Source of the DNA: Euptelea pleiosperma
Taxonomy: Eukaryota > Streptophyta > Magnoliopsida > Ranunculales > Eupteleaceae
DNA: 64,000 bases
Direction: 5' to 3'
Assembly: GCA_035048495.1 (NCBI GenBank)
Contig: CM068544.1
Coordinates: 11,464,138-11,528,137, forward strand
The notes beneath the pieces were generated by a model. It worked only from the letters and a program-made list of their open reading frames with translations, did no database searches and was not told the DNA's origin. The position numbers and the translations under genes are program-made. Positions 12,199 to 24,340 of the stretch are shown here, one piece after another (the stretch's first letter is position 1; each line of letters starts with the position of its first letter).

Positions 12199-13908
12199 AC
12201 GCGAATGAGGCAAGCTCTATACTTGGCAAAAAGTTACCAGAGAGGAACACTATCCTAAATGATGCACACCAAGCACAGATAATCCTATTCTAAGCAATCA
12301 GGATATATTTTAGGAATTATCTTTGTTAGTTTTGGGGCTAGAGTAGATTATGACAGTGGGCGGACCACTGGTTTATCTTTTAACCACCGGACTAACTATT
12401 TTGTACTCAGAGGTTCTCACCAGGCTACACTCTTCAGAGCGAATCCTTTAGTACTAACTCTAGTTAACAACAAGGCAATCCGAAGCCTAGACAGACGTGC
12501 GGCACAATGGCTGACTTAAGTATGTCCCAGACTAACCGGATTGGTCAAGTGGATAATAAGAGTGTTCCCTCGGGTTAAGCTAGGGTTAATGCGTGTTCCT
12601 AGTCCACACGCAACTAACCGCCGAATAGTCCAAGATGCCACTTCGAGCTCAGTGTACTTGAGTAGCAGGGACTTATGGGTGTGTTAGACAACAGGGACCC
12701 GCGCTCGTGGTCTTATTTCTATTGGATGTTAAGCGGGTTCATTTTGAGTGGACTTTTCCTCGAACACCGGGCTAATTGGCTCTAATTCTTGATTATTTTT
12801 AATTAAATGGAGTCTTGGGATCAAATCAGTTGGAATGATGAGGTTGGTGATGAAATCCCACTAGTTTCAATTTGGAGCTGGGTCTGCTCTCTTAGAGTTG
12901 ATTGATTAACGGCCACGCCACGAAAGTCGAAGAATATGGATGCAAAAGCAAATAGACAAGCGGCAATGAGTCACCCAACGGCACAGTATCGCACTCAAGG
13001 CGAGGATAGAGACTTACCTCCCGTGGGCCACGCCACGGGGTCGCCTCCGTGGGTTAGAGAGGGGTATCGTAATGGGCTTGGGCCCGACTCCACCTCTTTG
13101 AGCTTTCGCTCCCTACCCACACTGGATATTGTTCCTGCAGAAAAGTTAGATCGCACGGTCTAGGTATTTGGGATTCTATTTGGAAGATCCTTGCCTTTTT
13201 AGGGTTCACGGAGCACGTATTGAATTTAGGCAAGTTTTTTAATTAATTTCCAAGTTCGAGATGGGTTAAAATTTAGGAATTCCCAGATGGAAAATACCTA
13301 GATTGGAAAGTTTCCCGAACTGTGTAGATCTTCCAAGAAATATATGATTGCGAGATCCCTTACAATTTTGAGAAATTTCCCAAAATTGAAATTCTGCTAG
13401 ATTTGGGGTGTTTCCTTTTACAGACTTTTCCAAATTCGGAAGATTTCTAAAGATAGAAATTCTTCTAAAGAGGAAACTTCTAAGAGGGGAAACCCTAATT
13501 TAGCAAAGTTTCAAGATTTTAGAATCTTTCCAAAAATCGCAAATCCTTGATTGGTGATTTCTAAAAATCTGCAGAATATAAAACCCTAATTTTTTTGAAT
13601 TTTGATTTTATTATTTTTTTTGGTATTTTTCACTTAATCTAGGGTTTCTAAAAAACCCTAGAACAAGATCTAACTGTTATTTGGAAAGCCGTAAAATTCC
13701 TAAATTATTACAACTTTGCACTCGGCCTTCTGAGGCATTAAAAATAGAATTTAAAAGACTGCTAAAAATCACTAAAAACAAAAAATAGAAAGTTTCCCGA
13801 AAAGGTCAGGCTGTCCAAATTGAGCAGCTTTTCGCTTCAGTAACTTTTCGATTCCGTCTTTACGTCCTTTTTCGCACTTCCGTACACCCGAGCGGCAGCG
13901 GCGCCATT
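12199..13908 (-). other. 5' leader of element B with primer binding site
   Basis: This is the untranslated region between the 5' LTR and gag. It parallels the leaders of elements C (42212-43956) and E (56893 onward). The primer binding site is 13893-13906 (minus strand TGGCGCCGCTGCCG), directly next to the LTR. An AT-rich stretch at about 13250-13830 consists of repeated short TTCC/GGAAA motifs. No conserved reading frame was seen. Confidence 0.8.
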
Positions 13909-16469
13909 TGAAAGTAAGATTTTTCCGCGTCGTTGGTTACGGAAACCCTAATTCCAACAAGATTTATAATTTTTATCCGATTATCCTGCAAAATTAACAA
14001 ATTTGTATAGGGATTCATGTCGGATGTCGATCCGCACTCGGGGTTAGTTTGTGCAAGCAGTGAACATGAAATGACGAATTTTTCTCAGAAATTTTTACTA
14101 AGAAGGATGGAGTGGTGAGAATGATGATCGATTTAAAATAATTGTTGGTGATTTTTAGAGAGAGAAATTTCAGCAACCAATAAGAAGATTAACATACACT
14201 TTGCCAAATAATCATTCATTTAATAATCAAGATAATCACTACAATCTTTAAATTAACATAAGCGAATAAGAAAATTAATCTAGAAAGCTAATAAAATAGT
14301 TGTGGAGAGAGAAACAAGAGAGGGAAAGTGAGAGGCATATAACCCTAGAGAAGAAATAAAGGGAAAGAAAATAGAGAGAGAAAACTAGATAGTGAAAGCT
14401 ATAGAGAAAAATTTCCTAACCTTTGAAACTTACCGAAGAAGATTGGATTGGCCATTAAAGAGGTCGGCCAAATGGTGGCCGGAGGTGGGTGGTTCGGCCA
14501 GTGATGGAGGTGCACATGGTGCGCTGGTTTCACCGGGGATGTGGAGATACATGAGAAGACGTTGCAGCGTGGAGAAGATGGTGGTGAGGAGGGTTGCAAG
14601 TTGCTGGTTCGTCCAGCAAGGGGTGGAGACGGTGAGCAGTTCTGTGCTGTAGTAGGTGGAATGGTGGCTGCAACACAGCAGTAGGCTTTGATGGAGGTGG
14701 AGCAAGGAGGTGCTGTGGAGGTAAGCCTCCTCTCCTCTCTCCTTCTTCTTCTTCTCCTCTTCTCCTCTCTTCTCCTTCATTTTATTTTTTTGGTTTTCGT
14801 TTGCTTGGGGAGAAGAACGGTGAACAGGAGAGGACGGCTTCTCTTTTGGGCTATCCAGGAAAGGAGAGATCACGATTGGAGATGGCAGCAAGGTGAAGTT
14901 TGGAGCCGTTAACGCCGGAGTTGCAGACCTGCAACTCCGACCGTGATTGAAGAAGAGAATGAAGGGGCTGGCGGTTCAGTAATGGAAGCGGCACATGGAG
15001 AGGTTCCTCTCCGGCAGGTTGTGGAGAGAATGGTCCGGTTGGTGAAGCGTCGACAGTGGACAATGAGAGGTGCTGCAGGTGTGGCATGAACGGCCGGAGT
15101 TGCGCCACGGCCGGAGTTGCAGGCGCAACTCCGGTGAGGGCGGTAATGAAAAAAAAAATGGAGATGAAGAGAGGGGAATAAGGGTGCGGTAATGGAAGAT
15201 GGTGGCAGGCGGACCTGCTGTGGCACTCGCAGGGGGATTAGGGTTGCAGGGGGATGCTGTGGTGGTGGCCGAAGTTGCAGGCTGCAACTCCGGTGGAAGA
15301 TGGTGAAAAAGATGACGAAGAGGATTTGAAGAAGAAGAGAAAGAAGGATCACGAAGGAGCGAAAATGTGTTGGAACTTGTTTGGGAAAGAGAGGAAGAGA
15401 TGGGAGGGGGATTAGGGTTCAAACGAACCCTTCTCCCTCCTCTTATAAAGCTCCCTATTTCCATTAAGGAAATAGGGTATTTTTGAAATAAATTTTTTTT
15501 TTTTTTTTTTTTTAAAGTAAAAGTCTACTTTTCTTTGGGGAATGTCCCCATTTAGTGGACCCCCCATTTTTTAAAAATTTAATTAAAATTATTTGGAAAT
15601 TCACGGGGTCCACTAACTGGTCGGACAGCGGGTCGATGATGATGTGCCCGGCTACTGGCCCACATGGATTGATGATGTCCATTGTCTCACAAGATGATGT
15701 GACAGACAGTCTGATGGCGATCGGATGGATGGTGACTTGATTGGGACCCAGATTGGTAGATTGACGGATCTAGAGAGATCCAACGGTCCGATTGAAGATT
15801 CAACGGTCAGAAAGCTAAGGGAGATGAGATAGAGTCGATGGGCAGGAGTTTTGGGGTTAGGTCAGTAGATTCAAGGACCGAGAGATGAAGAGAGAGAGAG
15901 AATAAGGAGAGATGAGAGAGAAAATATCAAAAAATGGATATAAAAGTATTGGCAGAGGGTCTGGAACCCTGGTCTTCACTGTGACCATCGTCACGTTTCT
16001 CCAGTAGAGTAGACTATCATTCCTTGCTGACTCATGTGGCTTTAAACGCTTTGGTCCGTCTTTTGGTCATTGGCTCTCCTACTCTCTTCGTTCTTTGGGC
16101 CGGCCTTTTGGTCCTCTTATTCAGCCCATATTCGGCCCATATCTTTTAGTCACAGCATGTGGGCTCTTTAAGCTTTGATAATGGGCTTTCCTGATCGATG
16201 TGGGCTCGCAAGTCTCAAGAATTGTCCCATCGGGGTTTCCTGCGATAGAAAAAGCGCGTAATGAGACTCTATCAGAATGACTACATGTCTAGACTTCCGA
16301 AAATGTGTTTAATGCATACAAATATACAATTTCGTCCAGAAAAGTGTGTTCTACGCAACACAAGAGACTCTTACGTAGAAAAGTAGATAAATAGAGTATT
16401 TTAACGTAGGAGAATGCAATAACACTAAAAGGATAATTGCTTAAAATAAGCACTTTTGAGCGAATATCA
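13909..16469 (-). repeat. 5' LTR of gypsy element B (2561 bp)
   Basis: Bounded by TG at 13909 and CA at 16469, with the primer site immediately to the left. The minus-strand promoter has a TTTATAAG box near 15442-15449 beside an imperfect palindrome (15453-15477). Three GTTGCAG/CTGCAAC hairpins lie downstream: 14916-14939 (11-bp arms), 15111-15134 (10-bp arms) and 15270-15294 (one mismatch). The T-arm-like site is 15957-15969. A donor GTAAGTT near 14430 and an acceptor TTTTGCAG near 13987 would define an LTR intron. The matching 3' LTR is outside the window. Confidence 0.88.
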
Positions 16470-17319
16470 GGACCCCACCTTCTATTTCAGCAACTATTCT
16501 CCCTATCTTGGGCACGTCCAGCCTATTCTCTTCCATACCATATCATATAGCCCTCTTTGTCAATTGGTGAGAATTATCCCATGCATCACACAAAAACAAC
16601 TATCCCATGCCACTTTTGTCTTCTTGTGTCCAGCTCAAAAGCTTTAAACCGTTCTTGAAACCGTTGGATGTTCTTCTTCCGTACATGCTTGTCGGCCACC
16701 TTGAACATACATCCATTAGTCCAACACTTCTTCTACATATTTTTCAGAAATACCCCTCTAACTTCACTTATATGATGCCTCCTCTACGCATTCCTCATTT
16801 TTTGCTTTCATGTCCATGTGTCATGCCTCCATGCCTTGAGAATAATTCTTTATGTATCCTCGACTATTTATCCAGATGGGCCATACCCCTATTTGGATCC
16901 AACGTGTTGATCACTATATGGAAACCACACCACCTTCTATTTGATCCTACCGTACAAATTCTTGGATCCATGAGCACACCTTCAGGCATATGTTGGCCTA
17001 TCAATTCGGTTTGTCCCATGATTCACCATCTTGTTTCATAATTTGGTTCAACCTCTACTTGCAAACATCATGGCCTATATCCAGGCCTACGGCTTGGTCT
17101 GCCACATTGGTCCTCTTGTGATCCCTTGGTTTGATCCACCTAGGCTCTTATCATCCGTTTGATTTGCAATTGTCTCTGTTGATTCTTTCTACATATAGCT
17201 TGATTTTTTTCTCTTCCTTCTCATCTTTCCATAGATCTTGATTAGTTAGCACTTGAGATTAATGGATCTTTTCAACGAGTCCAAATTTATCTACTTTTTA
17301 GCCTCTCAGTTTTAGTTGC
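16470..17319. other. Unassigned sequence beside element B
   Basis: This pyrimidine-rich stretch has only short, uninformative reading frames and no recognisable repeat boundary. It sits between the LTR of element B and an older LTR fragment in the same orientation. It may be the diverged inner part of that LTR, but I could not match it to the other LTRs. Confidence 0.4.
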
Positions 17320-17710
17320 GGTCCGTCATTGGTTCACCAGTCCGGTTCTTTAATTCTCTGACGCAACCTGTACTTGGCTCATATCTTCTTGTCATATCCT
17401 GTTGGCTCTTTAAGCTTGGATAATGAGCTTCTGTGGCCGATCGTTGGCCCGCCAGTCATCAGAATTGTCCGATTAGTGTTCCTGGGATAGAAAAATTGCG
17501 TAATGAGATTTCTACAAAACAGCCTTGCATTGGGTCAAATAAATGCGTATGAATGCATGCGAATATACCATTTTGTGTAGAAAAGTGTGTTCTACGCAAT
17601 GAGAGAAACTTTTACGTAGAAAAGTTGATAAAAATTATAATTTTACGTAGGAGAGTGTGATAACGCTAGAAGGATAATTGATTAAAATAAGCACTTTTAA
17701 GCGAATATCA
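17320..17710 (-). repeat. Truncated old LTR end of the same family
   Basis: The last part reads, on the minus strand, TGATATTCGCTTAAAAGTGC from 17710, followed by the conserved terminal block (CTACGTAAAA, TTTTCTACGTAAAAG, GCGTAGAACACAC) and the segment with TTGGCTCTTTAAGCTT. It is more diverged from the intact LTRs than they are from each other, and its other end is not found. It is probably an old truncated solo LTR. Confidence 0.7.
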
Positions 17711-18326
17711 GTAAACCAGAGAAGATAATAATGAGGGGAAAAGATATGATGATCCAAGTGCTAAGCTATTAAAAAACTATGGTTTTTTATTTTGTGAACA
17801 AAAGAATACTATAGGACCACAAGTTCTCTCTCTCTCTCTCTCTCTCCATTGGACAGTTTGCCACCATTGTTTATCCTTTTTTTGCTCAACCATTTGGTCA
17901 AGGGTAATCTGGAGAATTAATTTTAGTTCAAGCTATTTTTTTTAACACTTTTGTAGATGTAACCTACTCTTTGGGTAGCCATTGCCTTCCCCTCGACATG
18001 TCATAACATTATGGGGGATTCTGAGAAGCTGGTTTAGGTGCGTAGCAATATGGTGGAAGAGCAGACCCTAGTTAGCAATTCGGCATACGGTAAAAATTTC
18101 TAGACGGGAATAGTATGAATATAATCCATTTCAAAAATTTTGAAATAAGGTAAAAAACGGTCAAATAAATCAGAAACGGAAAAAAAATGGAGAATAATTC
18201 ATGTATAATATGATTTAGTATAAAGAGTCTGACGCAAAAAAAAATCGTGTCTATTGGTCTATTATTAGGTGCGGCCCAGACACCGGATACAAAATTGCCT
18301 AGATTAAAAAATTCCTCAAATGGAGA
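17711..18326. other. Unassigned low-copy sequence with a (CT)n microsatellite
   Basis: No gene or transposon signature is visible. A (CT)n run occupies about 17826-17846. The right end supplies the GGAGA target site (18322-18326) of the outer solo LTR that follows. Confidence 0.5.
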
Positions 18327-18773
18327 TGATATTCGCTCAAAAGCACTTATTTGAAGCAATTATCCTTCTAGGGTTATCACACTCTCCTACGTAAAACTGC
18401 ATTTTTATCAACATTTCTACGTAAGAGTTTTTCTCAGTGCGTAGAACACACTTTTCTGGTTAAAATGGTATATTCACATGCATTCATAAGCATTTATTTG
18501 ACCCACATGCGAAGTCATTCTCATTACTCAATTTTCTTTTATCGCAGGAGCACTAATCGGACAATTTTGATGGGATGCGGGCCCACAATCAACTTTCAGA
18601 ACCTAGGATCAAAGCTCAAGAGCCAACAGGCTGAGAATGAGGAGATATAGGCCAAAGACGGGAAGAGCCAGAGAGTCGAAAGAATCGAGGGACGACCGAG
18701 AGAGAAGGAGAGACAAGCCCTCAAAGAAGAGACTAAGGAGATTAAAGCTTATAAACCAACACAAGGTGAGTGC

Positions 18774-21423
18774 TTGCTCAGTTGGTAAAGCATGCAGAAG
18801 ACTGATAATAGGATTTTTCCGCGTCGTTGGTTACGGAACTCCTAGATCTCAATAATATTTGTAATTATCCGAATCTTGTTCACTCAAATCCTGCAAAAAT
18901 CACAGGGTTGTACAGTGGCTCGTGTCGGGTATCGTCCGCACTCAGGGTTAGTGTGCGTAATTCAAGGACATGAAATGACGGATTTTTATCAAGAAAACAT
19001 GAAGAGGTGAGAATGGTGAATCTCAGATTAAAACATCTTGTGTGAAATAGTAGTCAAATTATAACATAGATCAAAACTAATCAAAGAGTCGAGCAAGTGA
19101 AAAACAATAAGAACTTTTATTCGTAAACTCAAATCCATTACAATTATCTCATTTAATAATAAAAAAAAAAAAAAAATACATTGGAAAGAACCAAATTAAA
19201 ACTAATCTAAAAAGCATGAAAGATAGAGAGATATGAAGCTAGAGAGAGAAAGCAAAAAGGGTGGAATTCTAGAGAGAAATTGAGATTCAAAACACTTACC
19301 TGGCAAAGGAATGGCCGGTAACTAAGAAGGGGTGGTCGGCCATGAAATGGTGTGGTGTGCGGCCCTGTGGTGTTTGGCCAAGAGGGCTTTGAGGAGAGAA
19401 TGCACGCTGGTCTGGTGGTGCATTGGTGGTGAAGGGTTGCAGGCTAGGCCTCGAAGTGCAGGTTGATGAGAGGACGTTGTTGTCCTTTAATGGTGTAGCA
19501 ACAGGCCGACGGAAGAGGAGCGAGGAGGGTGCACATGGGGCAAGTGCTTGCCGTCCAAAAGAGACCACTAGAAGTGGTTGCTGGACGTGCAGGCTGCGTG
19601 GAGGAGATGAAGCCGTCACAGCCTGCCAGTGGCTGTTGCGAGTTGATATAGCAACAAAGTAGTGAAGATCGCCGGTGAGGATGAGGAAGGAGAAGAAGAG
19701 GGCGGTCTGTTCCTTGTGGTGTTTGCAGTGGTGGTGGTGGCACACCTGTAGAAGACGACGGCTGGAGGAAAAACGGTGGTGATGGGCGGTAAAGTTGCAG
19801 GTGGTGCTGTCTTCGTTGAAGACGATGTTGGGGTGGTTACTATGGTGGAGATGTGCAACGGCAAGGGGCGGCTTGGGTTGAAACAGCTTGGAGAGAGTTG
19901 ATATGGGCGTGGAGGAGAGAAAGTCCAGGATGTGGGAGAGAGGGGAACAGGCGGTAATGGAGGTTGCCGGAGTTGCAACCTGCAACTCCGGTGATCTAAA
20001 AAAAAATATTTTTTTCTTTTTTTTTCTTTTGTTTTGTGAAAGAGAGGGCAGAGAGAGGAGAAGGACGTGAATGCTTTAGGGTAGACAGTCAAGGAGATGG
20101 TGGAACGTGGTAGAGAATGGGGGGAATAAAGGCCAGCAAGGTGTGGAACGAACGGCCGGAGTTGCAGGCGCAACTCCGGTGATAAAGATGAAGATGAAGA
20201 CGGTGATTGAGAAAAAAATGGAGGAAAAACAGTCAAAAACCGAGGAGAAAGAGGGGGCCACGAGTTGGGGGAGAGAATGGAGGAGAAAGGGGGGGGATTA
20301 GGGTTCGAACGAACCCCTATCCTTCTCCTTTTAAAGCTTCCCTATTTCCTTTAATGGAAATAGGGGATTTTTAAAAATAAAAAAATAAGAAAAATATTTT
20401 ATTTTATTTTTTTTATTTTTTTTTTTTTTAAGTAAAAACCTACTTTTCTATGGGGAATCTCCCCAATTAGTGGACCCCCCATTTAATTAAAATTATTTTT
20501 GAAATTCGCGGGGTCCACTAACTGGTCGGACAGCGGGTCGATGATGATGGGCCCGGCTACTGGCCCACATGGACTGATGATGTCCATCGTCTCACAAGAT
20601 GATGTGACAGGCATTCTGAAGGCGATCGGATGGATGGTGACTTGATTGGGACCCAGATTGGTAGATCGACGGATCTAGAGAGATCCAACGGTCCGATTGA
20701 AGATCCAACGGTCCGATGGAAGATCCAACGGTCAGAAAGCTAAGAGAGATGAGATAGAGCCGATGGGCAGGAGTTCTGGGGTTAGGTCAGTAGATTCGAG
20801 GACCGAGAGATGAAGAGAGAGAGAATAAGAAGAGATGAGAGAAAAAGTATCAAAAAAAATGGAAAAAAGCACTGGCAGAGGGTCTGGAACCCTGGTCTTC
20901 ACTGTGACCATCCTCACGCTTCTCCAGTAGAGTCGACTATCATTCTTTGCTGACTCATGTGGCTTTAAACGCTTTGGTCCGTCTCTTGGTCATTGGCTCT
21001 CCTGCTCTCTTCGTTATTTGGGCCGGCTTTTTGGTCCTCTGATTCAGCCCATATTTGGCCCATATCTTCTAGTCATAGCATGTGGGCTCTTTAAGCTTTG
21101 ATAATGGGCTTTCATGATCGATTTGGGCCCAGAAGTCTCGAGAATCGTCCCATCGGGGTTTTCTGCGACAGAAGAAGCGCGTAATGAGACTCTATCAGAA
21201 CGGCTTAATATCTAGACTTCCGAAAATGTGTTTAATGCATGCAAATATACCATTTCGTCCAGAAAAGTGTGTTCTACACAATAGAAGAGACTCTTACGTA
21301 GAAAAGTAGATAAATAGAGCCTTTTACGTAGGAGAGTGCGATAACGCTAAACAGATAATTGCTTAAAATAAGTACTTTTGAGCAAATATCAAAGACCACG
21401 TCAAAGATCGGGTTTCAAGACCC
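18774..21423 (+). promoter_or_regulatory. tRNA-like segment in the outer solo LTR, split by an insertion
   Basis: With the nested LTR 18803-21391 and one AAGAC duplicate removed, the two parts form a tRNA-like unit. The A-box-like TTGCTCAGTTGG (18774-18785) is followed about 30 bases later by GGGTTTCAAGACCC (21410-21423), which has a GGG/CCC stem like a T arm. A-box to B-box spacing is within the normal tRNA range. No acceptor stem or CCA end is apparent, so it is tRNA-derived at most, not a functional tRNA gene. It could be a relict SINE head or an internal Pol III promoter. Confidence 0.45.
18803..21391 (-). repeat. Nested solo LTR (2589 bp)
   Basis: Bounded by TG at 18803 and CA at 21391, inside the outer solo LTR in the opposite orientation. 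Perfect 5-bp target duplications AAGAC flank it (18798-18802 and 21392-21396). It contains the promoter palindrome (20340-20365, CCCTATTTCC/GGAAATAGGG arms), two GTTGCA hairpins (19967-19991 and 20156-20179), three 20-bp GATCCAACGGTC repeats (20681-20739), a T-arm-like site at 20880-20892, a donor GTAAGTG near 19300 and an acceptor TTTTGCAG near 18887. Confidence 0.92.
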
Positions 21424-23484
21424 TCTATTAGCATTTCTCTTTAATTTTGTAATAATTTCTCTCTCCTCTCTCTAAACCCTCATTCTCTCTCATCTCATTA
21501 TCAACCATCCGATCCTCCCTCCTATCACAATCACTCTATCCTACGGCCTACCTTGGCCGATCATCACCGTTTGATTGTCAGTCCAATCATCCACCATCCG
21601 ATCATCCATCTCACCATCTCAGAATTCAATGGCCCACGGCTCTGCTCTAATATAAAAAAAGGTAGGACCTATGCCACATGGCACGAGATAGACATAAGGG
21701 TATTCTTGGAAATAGATGGTTGAGAGTTGGTCATCTTTTGAGAAAAATTTGGGAATAAAAGGTTTTGATCTTTAAGGAAAGAGTTTTTTAAACACTTTGG
21801 AAATATGTCAAAAAGGGAAGAAAAATGTTTGAATCTTCGAAAGGAAAGTTTTGGTAGTATTTTGGAAACCATAAAGTTGTTATCAATTTTTGGAAAAGAG
21901 GAGATTCTTTTGGCTTGCATGAATGGTGGGGTATTTTTAAACTATTTTTGGGCTGTAATTAAGGAAACTTTCTAAACTAATGAGAATGATTTCAGCAACA
22001 AAAATGGTAGGGCATTAAAGTCCAAGAGATGGCTTACAAATAGGGGAATGGACAGCAACGTATAGGATTGACCACGTTTTTGGAAAGAGAAGCATTTTTC
22101 TCTCCCCTCTCCTTCTATTTTCGTTTTCCTCACTCTCTACCCCCCATAAAAAATCGAGAATGCCTATTTCCAAGGGGATCTATCTCGGCTCCCTCTCTCC
22201 TTTCCCATGGACGGTCCCCATACTCCCATCTATTTTTTTCTTCCCTCGTAAACCCTAGCCGTCTTCTCCTTTTGCATCCTCTCCATTGCAAAAAAAAAAA
22301 AAAACGAGAAGTTGTCAGCCCTTTAATGGACGTCCCCTCTCCTCTTAAAGGTGGAGATCTGCAGTGCTGCCTCATCTCTCACAACGGACAACACCTGCAA
22401 CTTTGGTGCATCCCTCTCTCATAGCCACTGCTGCTGCAAAGAATACAAAAAAAAAGAAAACCAAAAAAAGAAAAACAAAAAAAAAAAAAAAGAAGAAGAA
22501 GAAGAATAGAGAAAGGAGAAGGAGAGCACGATACCATATCCGCCGCCAATCGCAGCTACCTCCATTACCACTAGCTCCACAGCCACAATCCTTCTCCACG
22601 CTCCAGCCATCCACACCTCCATCGTTCCATCCTTCAACACCTCCATTACATCCCACAGCAAAGCCGTCCTCTCATCTTCCCACAGCAAAGTCGTCATCTC
22701 ATTTTCTTTACGCCTTCATCTACTCCAACCAAAAGAAAAGAAAAAAAAGAGAAAAGAGAGTAGAAGAAGAAGAAGAAAAGGAAGGGAAGACCATCCCCTA
22801 CCTTGCTGCACCCACCACTTGCGCCTTATCTTAAGCCGCCGCACGCCATCTCCACGCACCAACGCAGCCACCAACCGTCCACCTTGTCTTCCATCTTGCC
22901 ATCCACCATCCATTATTCACCATTATCGTTCCCCTCCCCACTGTCTCCATCGGTCCACAACGTTGTGGACATCTACCTTATGGTAAATCGTGAGTTCCTC
23001 TTTCTCACTCTTAGCTCTCTCTTTAGTCTTAGTTTTTATTGCTAAGTTTTCTCTTCTTTTTGTTAGTATTTTTCTTGAAATTTAAGTTAGTGGATGTTTC
23101 TCTATGTTTTACGATTCAATACATTGTAGTTCCTTTTGGATTAATGAAAACTAGATTTGATTTAATTGTAATTTTTATTTTCATGATAATGTTGATTTCA
23201 TTGATTAGAATCCTCTCAAGCATGTTTTAAAAGCACTTTGAACCATCACTCTCACCCCTCCATCTTTCTTAGTAGCAATTTCGAGTGAAAAAATTGTTAT
23301 TTTATGTGTCTGAATTGTGCAAACTAACCCCGAGTGCGGATCGACATCTGACACAAAACCACTGTGCAAAGAATTGTGATATTTTGTAGGTTCTAAGTTC
23401 AGAGATTTTCAAAAATATTGTTGAGATTAGGGTTTCCGTAACCAACGACGCGGAAAAATCCTACTTTCAGGAGACTCTTAGAGA

Positions 23485-23700
23485 TCATTAATAGTATGGA
23501 TGTTAGGCCCAACCCTAAGTGGACATACAAACCAAACATTAGCACGATTAGTGCTTTATATCCGTCACATTTTAGTCTTTTTCATGGGTTGATTTTCAAC
23601 CATTGGATTGGATCATTATTTTGGGGTGGGTACAAAGATACAATGGATAAAAATCACCAATCAAACTGATTTTCAACGAGATTAGAGATTGTCTGAATAA
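23485..23700. repeat. Degenerate half of a foldback MITE
   Basis: The stretch starting GTATGGATGTTAGGCC and passing through CAAACCAAACATTAGCACG and GATTAGTGCTTTATA resembles one arm of the foldback element at 23947-24338, followed by a match to its centre (GGGTACAAAGATAC). No clear terminal repeats remain, so it is probably an older relative. Confidence 0.5.
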
Positions 23701-23946
23701 AATAGAATTTGGTCATTGATTTCTAAGAATGTATTAATGGACTTTTTCCCGCCAGTGCTGAATTTGAAGTATTATTGAAAAGGTTTATTGAAAAAAATGG
23801 AAATACGTGTTTAATTGGTTTTAGAGAAGAATGGAGAATAATCTGTACAATTCAATGTATACAGTTGTTTAAAACGTTTTTTTCAAAAAACAAAACCTTA
23901 CTATTCCGGTATAATATGCGTAAAGTACACAAAATTACTGAGTAAA

Positions 23947-24338
23947 CCTTCGCTCGCACCTGGCTGTGAGCGAAGCCAACAGCCCACAATATGAGCCATG
24001 TGGCACACTCTTAAAGGGCGCTGACCGTATGGATGTTTGGCCAGTCCCTCGATTAACCTGCAAACCAAAAATCAGCCTGATTAGTGATTTACAACCTTTG
24101 GATCTTTGTACCCAAATAACGCTCAATAATGCTCAAAATTCCTATGATTAAAATCAACCCATGAAAATAACTTCAATCCGACGCTTAGAAATCACTGATC
24201 AGGTTTAGTTTTAGTTTGTAAGTCCACCTAGTGATTGTCCAAATATCCATACGGTCAGCATCCACTAATAAGGTGCCACGTGGCTCATATTGTGGGCTGT
24301 GATCGGCTTCGCTCCCAGCCCGGTGTGAGCGCGAAGGG
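23947..24338. mobile_element. Foldback MITE with arms of about 190 bp
   Basis: The left end CCTTCGCTCGCACC and the right end (reverse complement CCCTTCGCGCTCACACC) are inverted. The similarity continues inward through GAGCGAAGCC, AGCCCACAATATGAGCCA, TGTGGCAC, CTGACCGTATGGAT and GATTAGTGATTT, so nearly the whole element is an imperfect inverted repeat. It encodes no protein. A transcript would fold into a long hairpin. A target duplication could not be fixed by eye, so the superfamily is open. It lies about 400 bp upstream of the PPR start codon. Confidence 0.75.
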
Positions 24339-24340
24339 TC

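Larger units (their letters stand above)
18327..23469 (+). repeat. Outer solo LTR (about 2.55 kb), split by a nested LTR
   Basis: The LTR begins TGATATTCGCTC at 18327 and ends CTACTTTCA at 23469. It is flanked by perfect 5-bp duplications GGAGA (18322-18326 and 23470-23474), so it is a solo LTR with its original borders. It is interrupted at 18802/21392 by the solo LTR 18803-21391. Its tRNA-like segment is the clearest of the family: the D-arm-like GCTCAGTTGGTAAAGCA (18776-18792) lies left of the nested insertion and the T-arm-like GGGTTTCAAGACCC (21410-21423) right of it. A donor-like ATGGTAAATCGTGAG (about 22980) and an acceptor TTTTGTAG (about 23385) are present. Confidence 0.9.

Noticed and set aside
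18774..18802. Functional tRNA gene
   Set aside because: The D-arm-like and T-arm-like parts are present but no acceptor stem pairs, and the unit is split by an insertion. It is treated as a tRNA-derived LTR module.
19296..20236. Overlapping minus-strand frames of 206 and 229 codons in the nested solo LTR
   Set aside because: Low-complexity, not conserved in other LTRs, and they lie over the splice donor and hairpins.
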